A stretch of 64,000 nucleotides of DNA from Paenibacillus faecis (lineage in GTDB: Bacteria; Bacillota; Bacilli; Paenibacillales; Paenibacillaceae): assembly GCF_008084145.1 (NCBI RefSeq), contig NZ_VSDO01000003.1, positions 248,001 to 312,000 on the forward strand, read 5' to 3'. Positions 52,517 to 60,827 of the stretch are shown one piece after another; position 1 is the first letter of the stretch, and every line of letters starts with the position of its first letter. The notes below the pieces were generated by a model that was not told the DNA's origin, made no database searches, and saw only the letters and a program-made list of their open reading frames with translations. The translations under genes and the position numbers were made by a program.

Positions 52517-53678
52517 CCGCCCATGGCTGCCGCACGGAGACGACGGTGCGTCCCGTTTGGATCGCCTCGGCCATCAGCAGGCTCAGATACTGATCCTGCG
52601 AAGCCTCAGCCAGACTGTAGAAGGATGGCCCCCCGTGCGCGTAATCGGCCATGTTCCGGAGACAAACGGCCATCGCGATCTCTTCGTCGCTGAGGCGCGC
52701 CCCGGGGAACGGATTCCGGTACACCCAGTCCGAACCGCAAAGGACGCCTTCATGGTAATAACCCTCCAACGTCCCGTCCTGCCCGGCGTCAACCCGGCGC
52801 AGTTCCAGGGCCACCGGGGTCCGGTAATCGCGGAGAAACCGGACCTCCCGCCCATCGATTTCACCGCGATGGCCCCGGATGAGGACCCGATGGCCCCGAA
52901 TCCGAGAAAAATACTGGTCGTAGGTGAAATCGTACAGGGCGGTCCGGCCGCCAAAACGCAGCAGCGCCAGGTCCTGACGGGAATCCGTCAGGACCTCTTG
53001 CGGCGGCAGGCCATGGCGGTTCGGCCCTTGGATCAGCGGGCTCACGATCTGCTCTCCGCGGATTTCGGCGTCTTCGAAGCCGATCCCGAGCAGATGCCGG
53101 ATGAGGCTGATCCCGTGGTATCCATGTCCGGCGGACACCTGGACATGGGACACGCCGCCGAGCAGCCCGGAGCGGGCTACCGCCAGCCGCGCGGCATGCA
53201 TCGGCTGGCGGATGAACTGCTCGGCCACCTGCACCCGGCCCGACGGCCCGACCCGGTCATAAAGCCGAAGCAGGCCCTCCAGGCTTTCGGCGGGCGGCGT
53301 CTCCGTCAGCACGGGGATGCCCAGCTTCACCAGCCGCTCGATGTAAGCGGCCGCCACATTGCGGGTGAGCGACAGCACCGCGAAAGAAAAGGCCCGGCGG
53401 CCCAGAAAACCCTCGAGATCTGCCGTCGCCTTTACGCCCCAGCGGGCTTCCAAGTCCCGGGCCTTCGCCTCATCCCTCACCCAAATTTCGCCGACTTCGA
53501 ACTCATCGGGAAGCGCTTTCGCAATACGTAAATAAAACTCGGCTCGCCAGCCTCCGCCCAGAATTCCGAAGGTGGTCTTTTTACGACTTCCTTGTTCGTT
53601 TGCGTTTGCGTTTCCGTTTGCGTTTCCGCTCCAGCTTTCACCGCTTTTTCCCGCTGTACTATCGTCATTCCACTTCAT
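52509..53678 (-). CDS. Gfo/Idh/MocA-family oxidoreductase with repetitive N-terminal tail
   Basis: This 389-residue protein starts with a low-complexity tail (SGNANGNANANEQG) encoded by six-base repeats, then has a Rossmann fold (TFGILGGGWRAEFYLRIAK) and a long substrate domain. The usual EKP motif is replaced by TETPPAESL, so the conserved Lys is missing and catalysis may be altered or lost. It differs from the homologue at 18976. The ATG at 53678 is nine bases from AAAGGAG and is preferred over 53687. The gene converges on and overlaps the ABC permease gene by 8 bp. Confidence 0.78.
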   Translation of the reverse strand: MKWNDDSTAGKSGESWSGNANGNANANEQGSRKKTTFGILGGGWRAEFYLRIAKALPDEFEVGEIWVRDEAKARDLEARWGVKATADLEGFLGRRAFSFAVLSLTRNVAAAYIERLVKLGIPVLTETPPAESLEGLLRLYDRVGPSGRVQVAEQFIRQPMHAARLAVARSGLLGGVSHVQVSAGHGYHGISLIRHLLGIGFEDAEIRGEQIVSPLIQGPNRHGLPPQEVLTDSRQDLALLRFGGRTALYDFTYDQYFSRIRGHRVLIRGHRGEIDGREVRFLRDYRTPVALELRRVDAGQDGTLEGYYHEGVLCGSDWVYRNPFPGARLSDEEIAMAVCLRNMADYAHGGPSFYSLAEASQDQYLSLLMAEAIQTGRTVVSVRQPWAAT

Positions 53679-53851
53679 CTCAGCCATCTCCTTTAATGCT
53701 GTAACGCCTCGTCACTGTTCATTCTTCAAGCTCCATTGTACTACAAAAGCCGATTAGCCGCCGAATTTCGCCAGTCTGTCGCTATACACGGGCAGGTCCT
53801 GCCCGCCGGAATTTCTCCGGCTAAGACCGGGACCCGTGAGGCGGGCCCCGC

Positions 53852-54802
53852 TTACCGGATCGTAAACACCACAGCCAACCCCAAAACGGCGATGCGGGCC
53901 GCGTTCGTCAGAATGAAATTCCGGACCGAAAGCGCGAACGTGAATTGCTTGGTCGGTTCCGCGATGAACTTGCGGGTATTTTGACGTACCGGAATTAAAG
54001 TGAGTGCGGCAAGGACAAGGAGCAGCAAGGGCACCCGCAGGAACCACAGTACGATCAAATCGGCGTAAGCCGCGTAATAAAGAACCCGGAACAACCGCAG
54101 GGCGTGGGTCCGTCCGATGTAAACCGGCAGCGTGTACCGTTTGTTCTCCAAATCTTCCTCCAGATCGCAGATGTTGTTCGCCAGCATAATGTTGGCGATG
54201 CCCAAAACCGCCGGAATGGACACCAGAAAAATCCACAGCACCTCCGCGAGATGAACCTGAAGCAGAACCGTGCCCCCTTGAAGCGTCAGGGAAGCCAGCT
54301 TCTCCCCCGCATGGATATAAGCCGAAATGAAGATGATGACAAAGCCCATAAACAGCCCGGAAAAAATTTCACCGAGCGGCATCCGGGAAATCGGGATGGG
54401 CCCGAACGAATACAAAATGCCGACGGCAAAGGACAGCCCGCCGAGCAGCAAAACGAGCAGTCCCGTTTTGAAAAACAGGGCGATCCCGGCCAAGACCGCG
54501 ATGAGCAGCAGGGTGACGATGACCGCAACCACGGCGCCGGGGTTCATATGATACCTGACGATGGCATTATGGATCTCATAGCCGTATCCGTCTTTTTTGG
54601 CGGCTTTTTTGTAATCGTAATAATTATTAATGGCCGTTGTCGCCATATCAAAACTCAGCAGCGAGACCAGCATGAGCACGAAATGCCAAGCCTGAAACTC
54701 GTGAAACCGAAACAGCGCATATACCGTCCCCAACAAAAGCGGGATCATGCTGGCCGCCTTCGTCTGAATCTCCACCAATTTGAAAAACTTTTGCACGACC
54801 AT
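53852..54802 (-). CDS. UbiA-family prenyltransferase, MenA-like (copy 2)
   Basis: This 316-residue protein with 8-9 helices has its first Asp motif in AINNYYDYKKAAKKDG and second in NNICDLEEDLENKRYTLPVYIG. The long form MIPLLLGTVYALFRFH at the N-terminus resembles MenA of Lactobacillales and Bacillales. It is more divergent from classical MenA than copy 1 at 48252. The ATG at 54802 is nine bases from AAAGGA and preferred over 54811. It might prenylate a different ring or be a true second MenA. Confidence 0.75.
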   Translation of the reverse strand: MVVQKFFKLVEIQTKAASMIPLLLGTVYALFRFHEFQAWHFVLMLVSLLSFDMATTAINNYYDYKKAAKKDGYGYEIHNAIVRYHMNPGAVVAVIVTLLLIAVLAGIALFFKTGLLVLLLGGLSFAVGILYSFGPIPISRMPLGEIFSGLFMGFVIIFISAYIHAGEKLASLTLQGGTVLLQVHLAEVLWIFLVSIPAVLGIANIMLANNICDLEEDLENKRYTLPVYIGRTHALRLFRVLYYAAYADLIVLWFLRVPLLLLVLAALTLIPVRQNTRKFIAEPTKQFTFALSVRNFILTNAARIAVLGLAVVFTIR

Positions 54803-54932
54803 TCCCATCATTCCTTTGTCAGCCTTTTCTTAAAATGATGGTATCTAATTTTTAAAGTATCTTCTGTCCGAAATGTCCTTGACAAAGTCGATTCGTATCC
54901 CGTCAGAAAACCTTGATAGCTTGATAACATCG
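54803..54932. other. Upstream region of menA copy 2 and left part of R1 copy d
   Basis: No gene. The R1 boundary motif CCTTGATAGCTTGATAACAT starts at about 54910. Confidence 0.5.
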
Positions 54933-55108
54933 AATGCAAATCTGCATGTATTTTTCTTGTTCGGAACGAAAATTTCGAAATTCCTGCGATTCTGCAGGAA
55001 TTTTCGGCGAGATCGGCTCGTTTCTCTAAAATCGCTAGAAATGCCTGCAGATTTGCATCTTTTTTCGCATCCCCCCCGTTAATCGGCCTGAATGCCTGCA
55101 GATTTGCA
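54933..55108 (+). repeat. R1 four-palindrome element, copy d
   Basis: Cores start at 54933, 54983, 55044 and 55095 (spacings 50, 61, 51). Text between cores matches copy c closely (CGTTTCTCTAAAATCGCTAGAAA), and the left end CTTGATAACAT is shared. It lies in the divergent region between menA copy 2 and a small membrane protein. Confidence 0.9.
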
Positions 55109-55333
55109 TTTTTTTGGAGGTGGATGGATCAAAAAATACGCTCGGCGCTTTTATAGGCATTTTTTAAAAAATAACTGCATACCTATGGATTACTTGTGTT
55201 CTTAAGGAAACCGACCTTAATCTGCCGCGATACTCCGGCGCTGTCCAAGCTCCGGTTTGCGGGCCCATACGCCATAAGCTACAATGCATACATACATGCA
55301 CAACTCACTCCACTTAAAGCGAGGATGACTAGA
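55109..55333. other. Gene-free spacer before the 97-residue membrane protein
   Basis: An open frame starts at 55196 but lacks a ribosome binding site; it is the upstream extension of the small membrane protein. No clear promoter was seen. Confidence 0.45.
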
Positions 55334-55627
55334 ATGGGCCCCTTTACAAAAGAAGACCTGATCGGCTCGTTGATTTTCTTGGTCATATTGGTAGTCGTGG
55401 CCTGGATCAATTTACGAAAAATGAAAACGGGCTCCTACGATTTCAAGGCGCTTCGCAAGCGGGGACTCATGTGGACCGAAATCGCGGCCGCCCTGTTTCT
55501 TCTCCAACTCCTGTTAAGGAAGGGAGATCCGCGATTTTTGCTGGTTCTCGGGATGGTCCTGCTGTTTGCGGCGAGCCAGTGGCTCGGCGCCATCTACTTC
55601 GACCGCCGAAATAAACGCGATTCATAG
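55334..55627 (+). CDS. Two- to three-helix small membrane protein, unknown
   Basis: This 97-residue protein starts MGPFTKEDLIGSLIFLVILVVVAWINL and has hydrophobic segments at about 10-27, 48-63 and 68-85. GAGGAT lies upstream of the ATG at 55334; the earlier ATG codons in the frame lack spacing. It precedes the LCP gene by 19 bp and may be in the same operon. Confidence 0.6.
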   Translation: MGPFTKEDLIGSLIFLVILVVVAWINLRKMKTGSYDFKALRKRGLMWTEIAAALFLLQLLLRKGDPRFLLVLGMVLLFAASQWLGAIYFDRRNKRDS

Positions 55628-55646
55628 AGGGGGATCTTGCGCCGGG

Positions 55647-56834
55647 ATGAGTATCCGAACAAAAGCGATGGTTTGGGGGGCGGCGCTCCTGCTCCTTATG
55701 CTGGGGGCCGGCCTTTATGCGTACGGGAAGCTTGAGCCTTCCCGGCACTTCCGCCAGACGGAGATCCCCGTGCTGGCGACGCCGGACACGGCTGGGGCCG
55801 ATGCAGCCGGGAATGGATCGGCGGCGGGACCTTTGACGGCGAAGGCAGGTGCCGGTGTCGCTGCAAAGGTCGATAGCGGCGGATCTACCGGTGGCAGCGG
55901 ATCTGCCGGGAGCATCGGGTCCACCGGGAGCATCGCACCAGGTAGCATCGGACCCGCCGGGAGCGTCGGATCTGCCGGTAACGCCGGTTCTGCCGGTAAC
56001 CTCGGTTCTGCCGGTTTCCACGGCCCCGGAACATCGGCAAAAGGATCGTCCCAACGGCCGCAGCCTGCCGGCTTCAATATTTTGATTCTCGGCACGGATG
56101 CCCGTGACCGGGAAGCTTCCCGTACCGATGTCATCATGCTGGCGCATGTCGATCCCGAACAACCGCTCGTCAACCTGGTCTCGATCCCGCGCGATACCCG
56201 CGTTCCCCTTTCCGGTATCGGCTACACCAAGATCAACCACGCCCACGCGCTGGGCGAACTTCACGGCGACACCCGCTCCGGCACAAAATCCGCCGTTCAA
56301 GCCGTCAGCAACCTCTGCTCCTGCACGATCAACTACTACATCAAAACCGATTTTGAAGGCTTCGAGCATTTTATCGACACCTTGGGCGGACTGGATGTTC
56401 ACCTGGATGCCCCCGTCAAACTAACCTATGCCTATATGACCTTGCCCGCCGGGAAGAATCATTTAAGCGGTGCCGAAGCTTTGGACCTGGTCCGTGAGCG
56501 CAAGTCGCTTCCCGGCGGCGATTCCGGCAGACAAGCCAATCAGGCCATGGTATTGAAGGAAATCATCCGCAGCGTCATTCAACCGAAAAATCTGAAGAAT
56601 CTTCCCTCCTTGATCGAACAAGTCCGCGAGGACGTACTCGACACCAATTTGCGCGACGCCGACCTGATCAGCTTGGCCTGGCTAGCCAAAGATCTGAAAG
56701 AGGACCAATTCCGGTATGCCCAACTTCCCGGCCAAAGCGGCAAAGCATGGGACCCGCTCGTTAAGAACGAGCTCTATTACTGGGTGCCCGATGCCCCGGC
56801 CTGGGAAAAGCTCGCGAAGGAGCTGCTCCAATGA
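55647..56834 (+). CDS. LytR-CpsA-Psr (LCP) ligase with repeat-expanded linker
   Basis: This 395-residue protein attaches teichoic acid or capsule-type polymers from undecaprenyl phosphate to peptidoglycan. It has an N-terminal signal anchor (about 5-25), a Gly/Ser/Ala repeat linker (about 48-130, repeats such as GSAGSIGSTGS and GSAGNLGSAG), then the LCP domain with FNILILGTDARD, SRTDVIMLAHVDP, VSIPRDTRV, TKINHAHALGE and LDLVRERKSLPGGDSGR. Key Arg and Asp residues for lipid phosphate are present. GAGGGGG precedes the ATG. The linker is encoded by imperfect 12-15 bp repeats. Confidence 0.88.
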   Translation: MSIRTKAMVWGAALLLLMLGAGLYAYGKLEPSRHFRQTEIPVLATPDTAGADAAGNGSAAGPLTAKAGAGVAAKVDSGGSTGGSGSAGSIGSTGSIAPGSIGPAGSVGSAGNAGSAGNLGSAGFHGPGTSAKGSSQRPQPAGFNILILGTDARDREASRTDVIMLAHVDPEQPLVNLVSIPRDTRVPLSGIGYTKINHAHALGELHGDTRSGTKSAVQAVSNLCSCTINYYIKTDFEGFEHFIDTLGGLDVHLDAPVKLTYAYMTLPAGKNHLSGAEALDLVRERKSLPGGDSGRQANQAMVLKEIIRSVIQPKNLKNLPSLIEQVREDVLDTNLRDADLISLAWLAKDLKEDQFRYAQLPGQSGKAWDPLVKNELYYWVPDAPAWEKLAKELLQ

Positions 56835-56972
56835 AGGTAAGAACTCTCCAATGAGAGAAGGAGCTGCTCCAATGAAAGTTTCCAGCCTCTGATTGACAAA
56901 ACGGGAACCCCCGCAAATTCCAAGCTAGCTCTCCGCGCCAACGGACGGTATAATAACCTTAGAGACGAAGCA

Positions 56973-57017
56973 CGTCCCGGTTCATTCCCAAACGAATGGA
57001 CCGGGGCGTTTTTTTAT
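56973..57017 (+). terminator. Intrinsic terminator between LCP and nuclease genes
   Basis: CGTCCCGGTTCATTC pairs with GAATGGACCGGGGCG, then seven Ts. A TATAAT at 56950-56955 sits just before it, so it could also act as an attenuator for the nuclease gene if that promoter is used. Confidence 0.85.
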
Positions 57018-57039
57018 TTTAAAGGAGGAGGATGAACGG

Positions 57040-57714
57040 ATGGATCATTTTGAGGAAGCGCATGACGCATTTATCAAAGCACACCTGCGGAAAAGAAAGG
57101 GGGAACGCAAAGGCCGCCTGGCACGCGGCCACCGGGAGGCCGAGAAGCTGTTTTGCCGTAATGTCTGGTGGCCGGTTCAAGGGGACTTTTCCGGGCTGCA
57201 TCCGGAGTTTGAAGTGCTGGATTGGCGCGGACTTTCCTACTACTGCGACTTTGCTTATATGACGCCGGCGCTTAAACTGATCTTTGAAATCAAGGGTTTT
57301 GGACCGCACGTGCGCGATATGGACCGTCAAAAATACTGCAACGAGCTGAACCGGGAAACCTTCCTTACCGCGATGGGGTATCAAGTCGTTTCGTTTGCAT
57401 ATGACGACGTCGCCCAGCGCCCGGAGCTCTTCATAACCCTGCTCCGGTTATTGTTGGGGCGGTTTCTTGCCGATTCGGCAGCGCCGGACCGGCTTGAACA
57501 TGTGGCGGAGCGGGAAATTCTCCGGCTGACCTGCCTCCTTGCGAGGCCCGTACGCCCCTGCGACGTTACGGCCCGCTTGAGCTTAAACCACCGCACCGCC
57601 ATCCGGCATCTCGAGTCGCTCTGCCGCAAAGGACGGCTCACTCCGATAACGGGCCGGGGCGGCAAACATGTCGTGAAATACGCCATGATCCCGGGCGCCA
57701 TGCTGCATTTGTGA
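57040..57714 (+). CDS. DUF559-like PD-(D/E)XK nuclease with C-terminal winged helix
   Basis: This 224-residue protein joins two parts. Residues about 30-140 follow the Vsr/DUF559 nuclease pattern: Asp70 in YYCDFAY, Glu83-Ile-Lys85 in IFEIKGFGPHV, then DRQKYCNELNRETFL and MGYQVVSFAYDDV. The order D, E-x-K, D..R, G..V is the PD-(D/E)XK core. Residues about 150-220 form a winged helix (TCLLARPVRPCDVTARLSLNHRTAIRHLESLCRKGRL) that would bind DNA. A very basic N-terminus (KRKGERKGRLARGHR) precedes both. No methylase or immunity gene is adjacent. An AAAGGAGGAGG site supports the ATG. Confidence 0.75.
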   Translation: MDHFEEAHDAFIKAHLRKRKGERKGRLARGHREAEKLFCRNVWWPVQGDFSGLHPEFEVLDWRGLSYYCDFAYMTPALKLIFEIKGFGPHVRDMDRQKYCNELNRETFLTAMGYQVVSFAYDDVAQRPELFITLLRLLLGRFLADSAAPDRLEHVAEREILRLTCLLARPVRPCDVTARLSLNHRTAIRHLESLCRKGRLTPITGRGGKHVVKYAMIPGAMLHL

Positions 57715-57741
57715 GTGAACGGGAACGAGGAGATGCAAAAA

Positions 57742-57970
57742 CCTGCAAATCTGCATCTTTTTTCGGGCAGTGGCTGCCTCCATCCGCAAATTCCTGCAAA
57801 TCTGCATCTTTTTTCGGGCAGTGGCTGCCTCCATCCGCAAATTCCTGCAAATCTGCATCTTTTTTTTGGCGCAGCGGCGCGTTTCGGGACCTGGAGGCGG
57901 AAATTGATGTATTTTTGCAGGAATTTCCGATTTCGGGCCGCTGAATGAAAAAAATTCCTGCAGATTTGCA
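57742..57970 (+). repeat. R1 element, copy e, with a 51-bp internal tandem duplication
   Basis: Five cores start at 57742, 57793, 57844, 57906 and 57957 (spacings 51, 51, 62, 51). The first two 51-bp intervals are identical, so one hairpin unit was duplicated; the rest keeps the 51-62-51 geometry. It lies between the convergent ends of the nuclease and glycosyltransferase genes. Confidence 0.88.
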
Positions 57971-58001
57971 GGAATTTTAAATGCAACACCCCAGCCCCCT
58001 A

Positions 58002-60827
58002 TCAGGCCTCCTCCGCGGCGGCCGCCGGGGGCGATTCAAGCCGGCCGCGGCCGTGGCCACGTCCTGGCTGCTCGTAGATGTCCGCCCATTGGTCGAGGAC
58101 CACCTCCAGCTCGAAGTGCTCCTCCACGTAGCGGCGGCCGCGCTCGCCCATCTCCCTGCGGGCGAGGGGCGTCAGCGCCGTCAGCGCCAGCATGCGTTCG
58201 CACAGCTGGCGGGGATCGTCCGGGGCGGCGAGCCAGCCGCTCTCGCCGTCCCGGACCACCTCCCGATTGCCGCCGACATCCGTGGCGACGATCGGGAGGG
58301 CGCTTGCGGCGGCTTCCAGCAGGACGATCGGCATGCCCTCCCACAGGGAGGACATAACGTAGCCGTCAGCCGCCGCCATCAGCTCGGGAATGTCGCGCCG
58401 CATCCCGAGAAAATGCACCTGCCGCTCGATGCCGAGCGAGCGGCACAGCTCCTCCAGCTCCGCCCGCTCGGTTCCGATGCCTGCGATGAGCAGCGCCGGG
58501 GAAGCGGGCGCGCACTGCGCCGCATTTGCGGCGGGCGCTTCTGCGGCGATTGCACCACCGGCATTCGCATCTCCGGCTGTCGCTTCCGCAGCAGTCGCAT
58601 CTACAGCAATTGCACCACCGGCATTCGCTTCCGCAGCAGTCGCACCTCCGGCAGTCACATCATCGGCAGTCGTACCTCCGACAGTCACATCTCCGGCGCT
58701 CGTACCTCCGGCAGTCGCATTTGCGGCCGTCGCAGACGGGGCGGCAATGGCCAGAGCGAAAGCGTTCAGCATCGTGCGGTAATCCTTTTCCGGAGCGAGG
58801 CGCCCGGCGGCCAGCCAAAGGAACGCTTCTTCGCTCACGCCAAGCTCGCGGGCAAGACGGCTGCGGAGCTCGGCACGTTGCCGCTCCGTCCGCCGCCGGA
58901 ACTGCGCCGTGTCGATCCCGTTCGGCACGTAGCGGATTTTTCGCGCCGGGACAACGCGGCGCTCGATGTAGCGGTCGACCGCGTCCCGGCTGACATTCGT
59001 GGTCAGATCGCACAGCGGATCGGTCAGCCGGTACAGAAGTTCGCGCAGCCGCCCGCCCTCATTCCGGTTGTGCGCTGTGCAGATCAGCCGGGGCATCCGT
59101 ACAAACAGACGGGTGACTCTGGCCAGGAGGTTCGCGTGTACCAAGTGGCTGTGGACGATATCCGGCCGGAGCTTGGCGACAAGCCGGCGCAGGCGAAAGA
59201 TGGCGCGAGGATCCGGAACTCCTTTTTTCATCCCAAGGGAATGAACCGGGATTCCCATCGCCCCCAGCTCCTCCAAATAAGCCACCGGCTCAAGCATACT
59301 GACGACCTCGATTTGACAGCCCCGCTCCCGGAAGCCCCTGCACAGCTGAACGACTTGCGTTTCGGCGCCGGCATAATTGAGACCGGTCAAAAGAAACATC
59401 ATTTTTCGCATTTTCCTCGAGCATCTCCTTGATTCTGGAATAAAAGGCGAAGCTTCGTACTCCGCCCGGAATGAAACGGGTCGAGGCGGGTCCAGGACAT
59501 CCGGGAGCGGTTCGGAAGCCCTCGCCACAGCCACCTCCGACGAATACGCCCAAGCCTCCGTCTCCTTAACGCATCCAAGACCCGAATCCGACACGGGTAC
59601 CGGCCTTCCGGCCGGAGCCAGCGCCAAGGCGAGAAACGCAAACATGACATACTCGAAATTAAAGCCGAAGTCGCCGCTCATCATGGCGGTTCCGAGGGTC
59701 TGCAGGAGAAGGACGAGCAGCACGGATTGACGGCGTGCCATCCAAAGCGCATACAGAAACGCGAAGGACCAGACCAAAAGTCCGGCCACCCCCTGCTCCC
59801 CGGCGATTTCCAGCACCACATTATGCGGGTGATCGCGAACGGCCGGCGGCGAGAGGCTGCCCACTCCGCCTCCTATAAAGGGCTGCTCGGTCCACTGTTC
59901 CAGCGCCTGCCGCTGCAGCTCCATCCTTCCAAGAAAATTGGCGTCTCCCACCAATTCGCCGAGATTCATAAAGATGGACAGGCGGCTCCCGTGGGCCCAC
60001 TCTTCCAACTCAGCGGAGTAATTGGCGGCGGCTAACCCCGTCCCTATAAGCAGTACCGGCACGATCGCCGCGTAGCGGGCCAAGTGCCGGAACTCGCCGC
60101 GCCGCCATTTCCTGTAGAGCACCATCGCCAATATCAACGCATTGGCGATGGCGAACGCGGCGACCGGTCCGCGGGACTCCGTGGCTAAAGCCGAGGCCGC
60201 CGCCGCGACGATGCCCGCCAACCGAATGATCCGGGGGATTCCCGGCGCCCACAGGCAAACGGTAATCGTGATGAGGGACATCCGGGCGTTGAAGATCGGA
60301 TTGCTGCCCGGAAGAGACAAACGGCCGGGATACTCCGGCGAATACTCGCCGAACGCCAAGTGCGCCGCCGCAAAAGCCAGGCCGAAAAGAGCGAATATCG
60401 TCCAGGAGAATTTCGCGTATTTCCTATAAAGGATGTAGGCATAGATTCCCGGAATTGCCGCGTGAATGAAGAGAACCGCTATTTTCGTCAGGCCTCCCGA
60501 ATCGGGCGGGGCCCAGGTCAGGCTTACCGTCGACAGCAGAAAGACCGCCCCCCACAACCCGATTCCGGGATCCCGAAGCAGCGCGCGGGGCGCGCGGCTT
60601 TTGCCGAACCAGGCGAGGAGCGCCGGAATGAGCGGAACCGCAATCAGCAGAAACAGCGCGTTCCCCGGCAGCATTTTTTTATAGAAAAAACCGAACATGT
60701 CGAAATAGGTGCAAAATCCGATCACGTAGGCCGCGTCGATGTTCATCCCCGCTTGGGTGATGCATTGGACCAAAAACACCCCCGCGCTAAGCAGCAGGAG
60801 CGCGATCAGAATCAGCTGCAGATTCAA
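58002..60827 (-). CDS. Fusion of O-antigen ligase/polymerase and glycosyltransferase family 4
   Basis: This 941-residue protein joins a membrane part to a soluble enzyme. Residues about 1-405 have 10-12 helices with the Wzy/WaaL features GRLSLPGSNPIFNARM and FIGGGVGSLSPPAVRDHPHNVVLEIAGEQG. Residues about 470-930 are a GT-B glycosyltransferase starting MMFLLTGLNYAGAETQVVQLC, with WLAAGRLAPEKDY and the donor-site motif SSLWEGMPIVLLEAAASALPIVATDVGGNREVV. Normally these are separate proteins of polysaccharide synthesis. An Ala/Gly repeat (about 698-775) interrupts the GT domain. The TTG start overlaps the previous stop codon (TTGA). Confidence 0.82.
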   Translation of the reverse strand: MNLQLILIALLLLSAGVFLVQCITQAGMNIDAAYVIGFCTYFDMFGFFYKKMLPGNALFLLIAVPLIPALLAWFGKSRAPRALLRDPGIGLWGAVFLLSTVSLTWAPPDSGGLTKIAVLFIHAAIPGIYAYILYRKYAKFSWTIFALFGLAFAAAHLAFGEYSPEYPGRLSLPGSNPIFNARMSLITITVCLWAPGIPRIIRLAGIVAAAASALATESRGPVAAFAIANALILAMVLYRKWRRGEFRHLARYAAIVPVLLIGTGLAAANYSAELEEWAHGSRLSIFMNLGELVGDANFLGRMELQRQALEQWTEQPFIGGGVGSLSPPAVRDHPHNVVLEIAGEQGVAGLLVWSFAFLYALWMARRQSVLLVLLLQTLGTAMMSGDFGFNFEYVMFAFLALALAPAGRPVPVSDSGLGCVKETEAWAYSSEVAVARASEPLPDVLDPPRPVSFRAEYEASPFIPESRRCSRKMRKMMFLLTGLNYAGAETQVVQLCRGFRERGCQIEVVSMLEPVAYLEELGAMGIPVHSLGMKKGVPDPRAIFRLRRLVAKLRPDIVHSHLVHANLLARVTRLFVRMPRLICTAHNRNEGGRLRELLYRLTDPLCDLTTNVSRDAVDRYIERRVVPARKIRYVPNGIDTAQFRRRTERQRAELRSRLARELGVSEEAFLWLAAGRLAPEKDYRTMLNAFALAIAAPSATAANATAGGTSAGDVTVGGTTADDVTAGGATAAEANAGGAIAVDATAAEATAGDANAGGAIAAEAPAANAAQCAPASPALLIAGIGTERAELEELCRSLGIERQVHFLGMRRDIPELMAAADGYVMSSLWEGMPIVLLEAAASALPIVATDVGGNREVVRDGESGWLAAPDDPRQLCERMLALTALTPLARREMGERGRRYVEEHFELEVVLDQWADIYEQPGRGHGRGRLESPPAAAAEEA
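58505..58740 (-). repeat. In-frame 15-bp-type repeats inside the glycosyltransferase domain
   Basis: Plus-strand units of the form GCATTCGCATCTCCG and GCACCACCG-GCATTCG repeat imperfectly across about 235 bp. They encode the Ala/Gly/Thr-rich stretch TAGGATAAEANAGGAIAVDA. They fall between NAFALAIA and LLIAGIGTERAELE, which are adjacent in ordinary GT4 enzymes. Confidence 0.85.

Noticed and set aside
57742..57970. CRISPR array suggested by regular repeats.
   Set aside because: The repeats are palindromic cores of 14-26 bp, only four or five in number, with two alternating spacings and spacers shared between loci; no cas genes are present.
57583..57989. Repetitive frames (17-residue repeats) across R1 copy e.
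   Set aside because: The 51-bp duplication equals 17 codons, so any frame through it stays open; no start signal or homologue.
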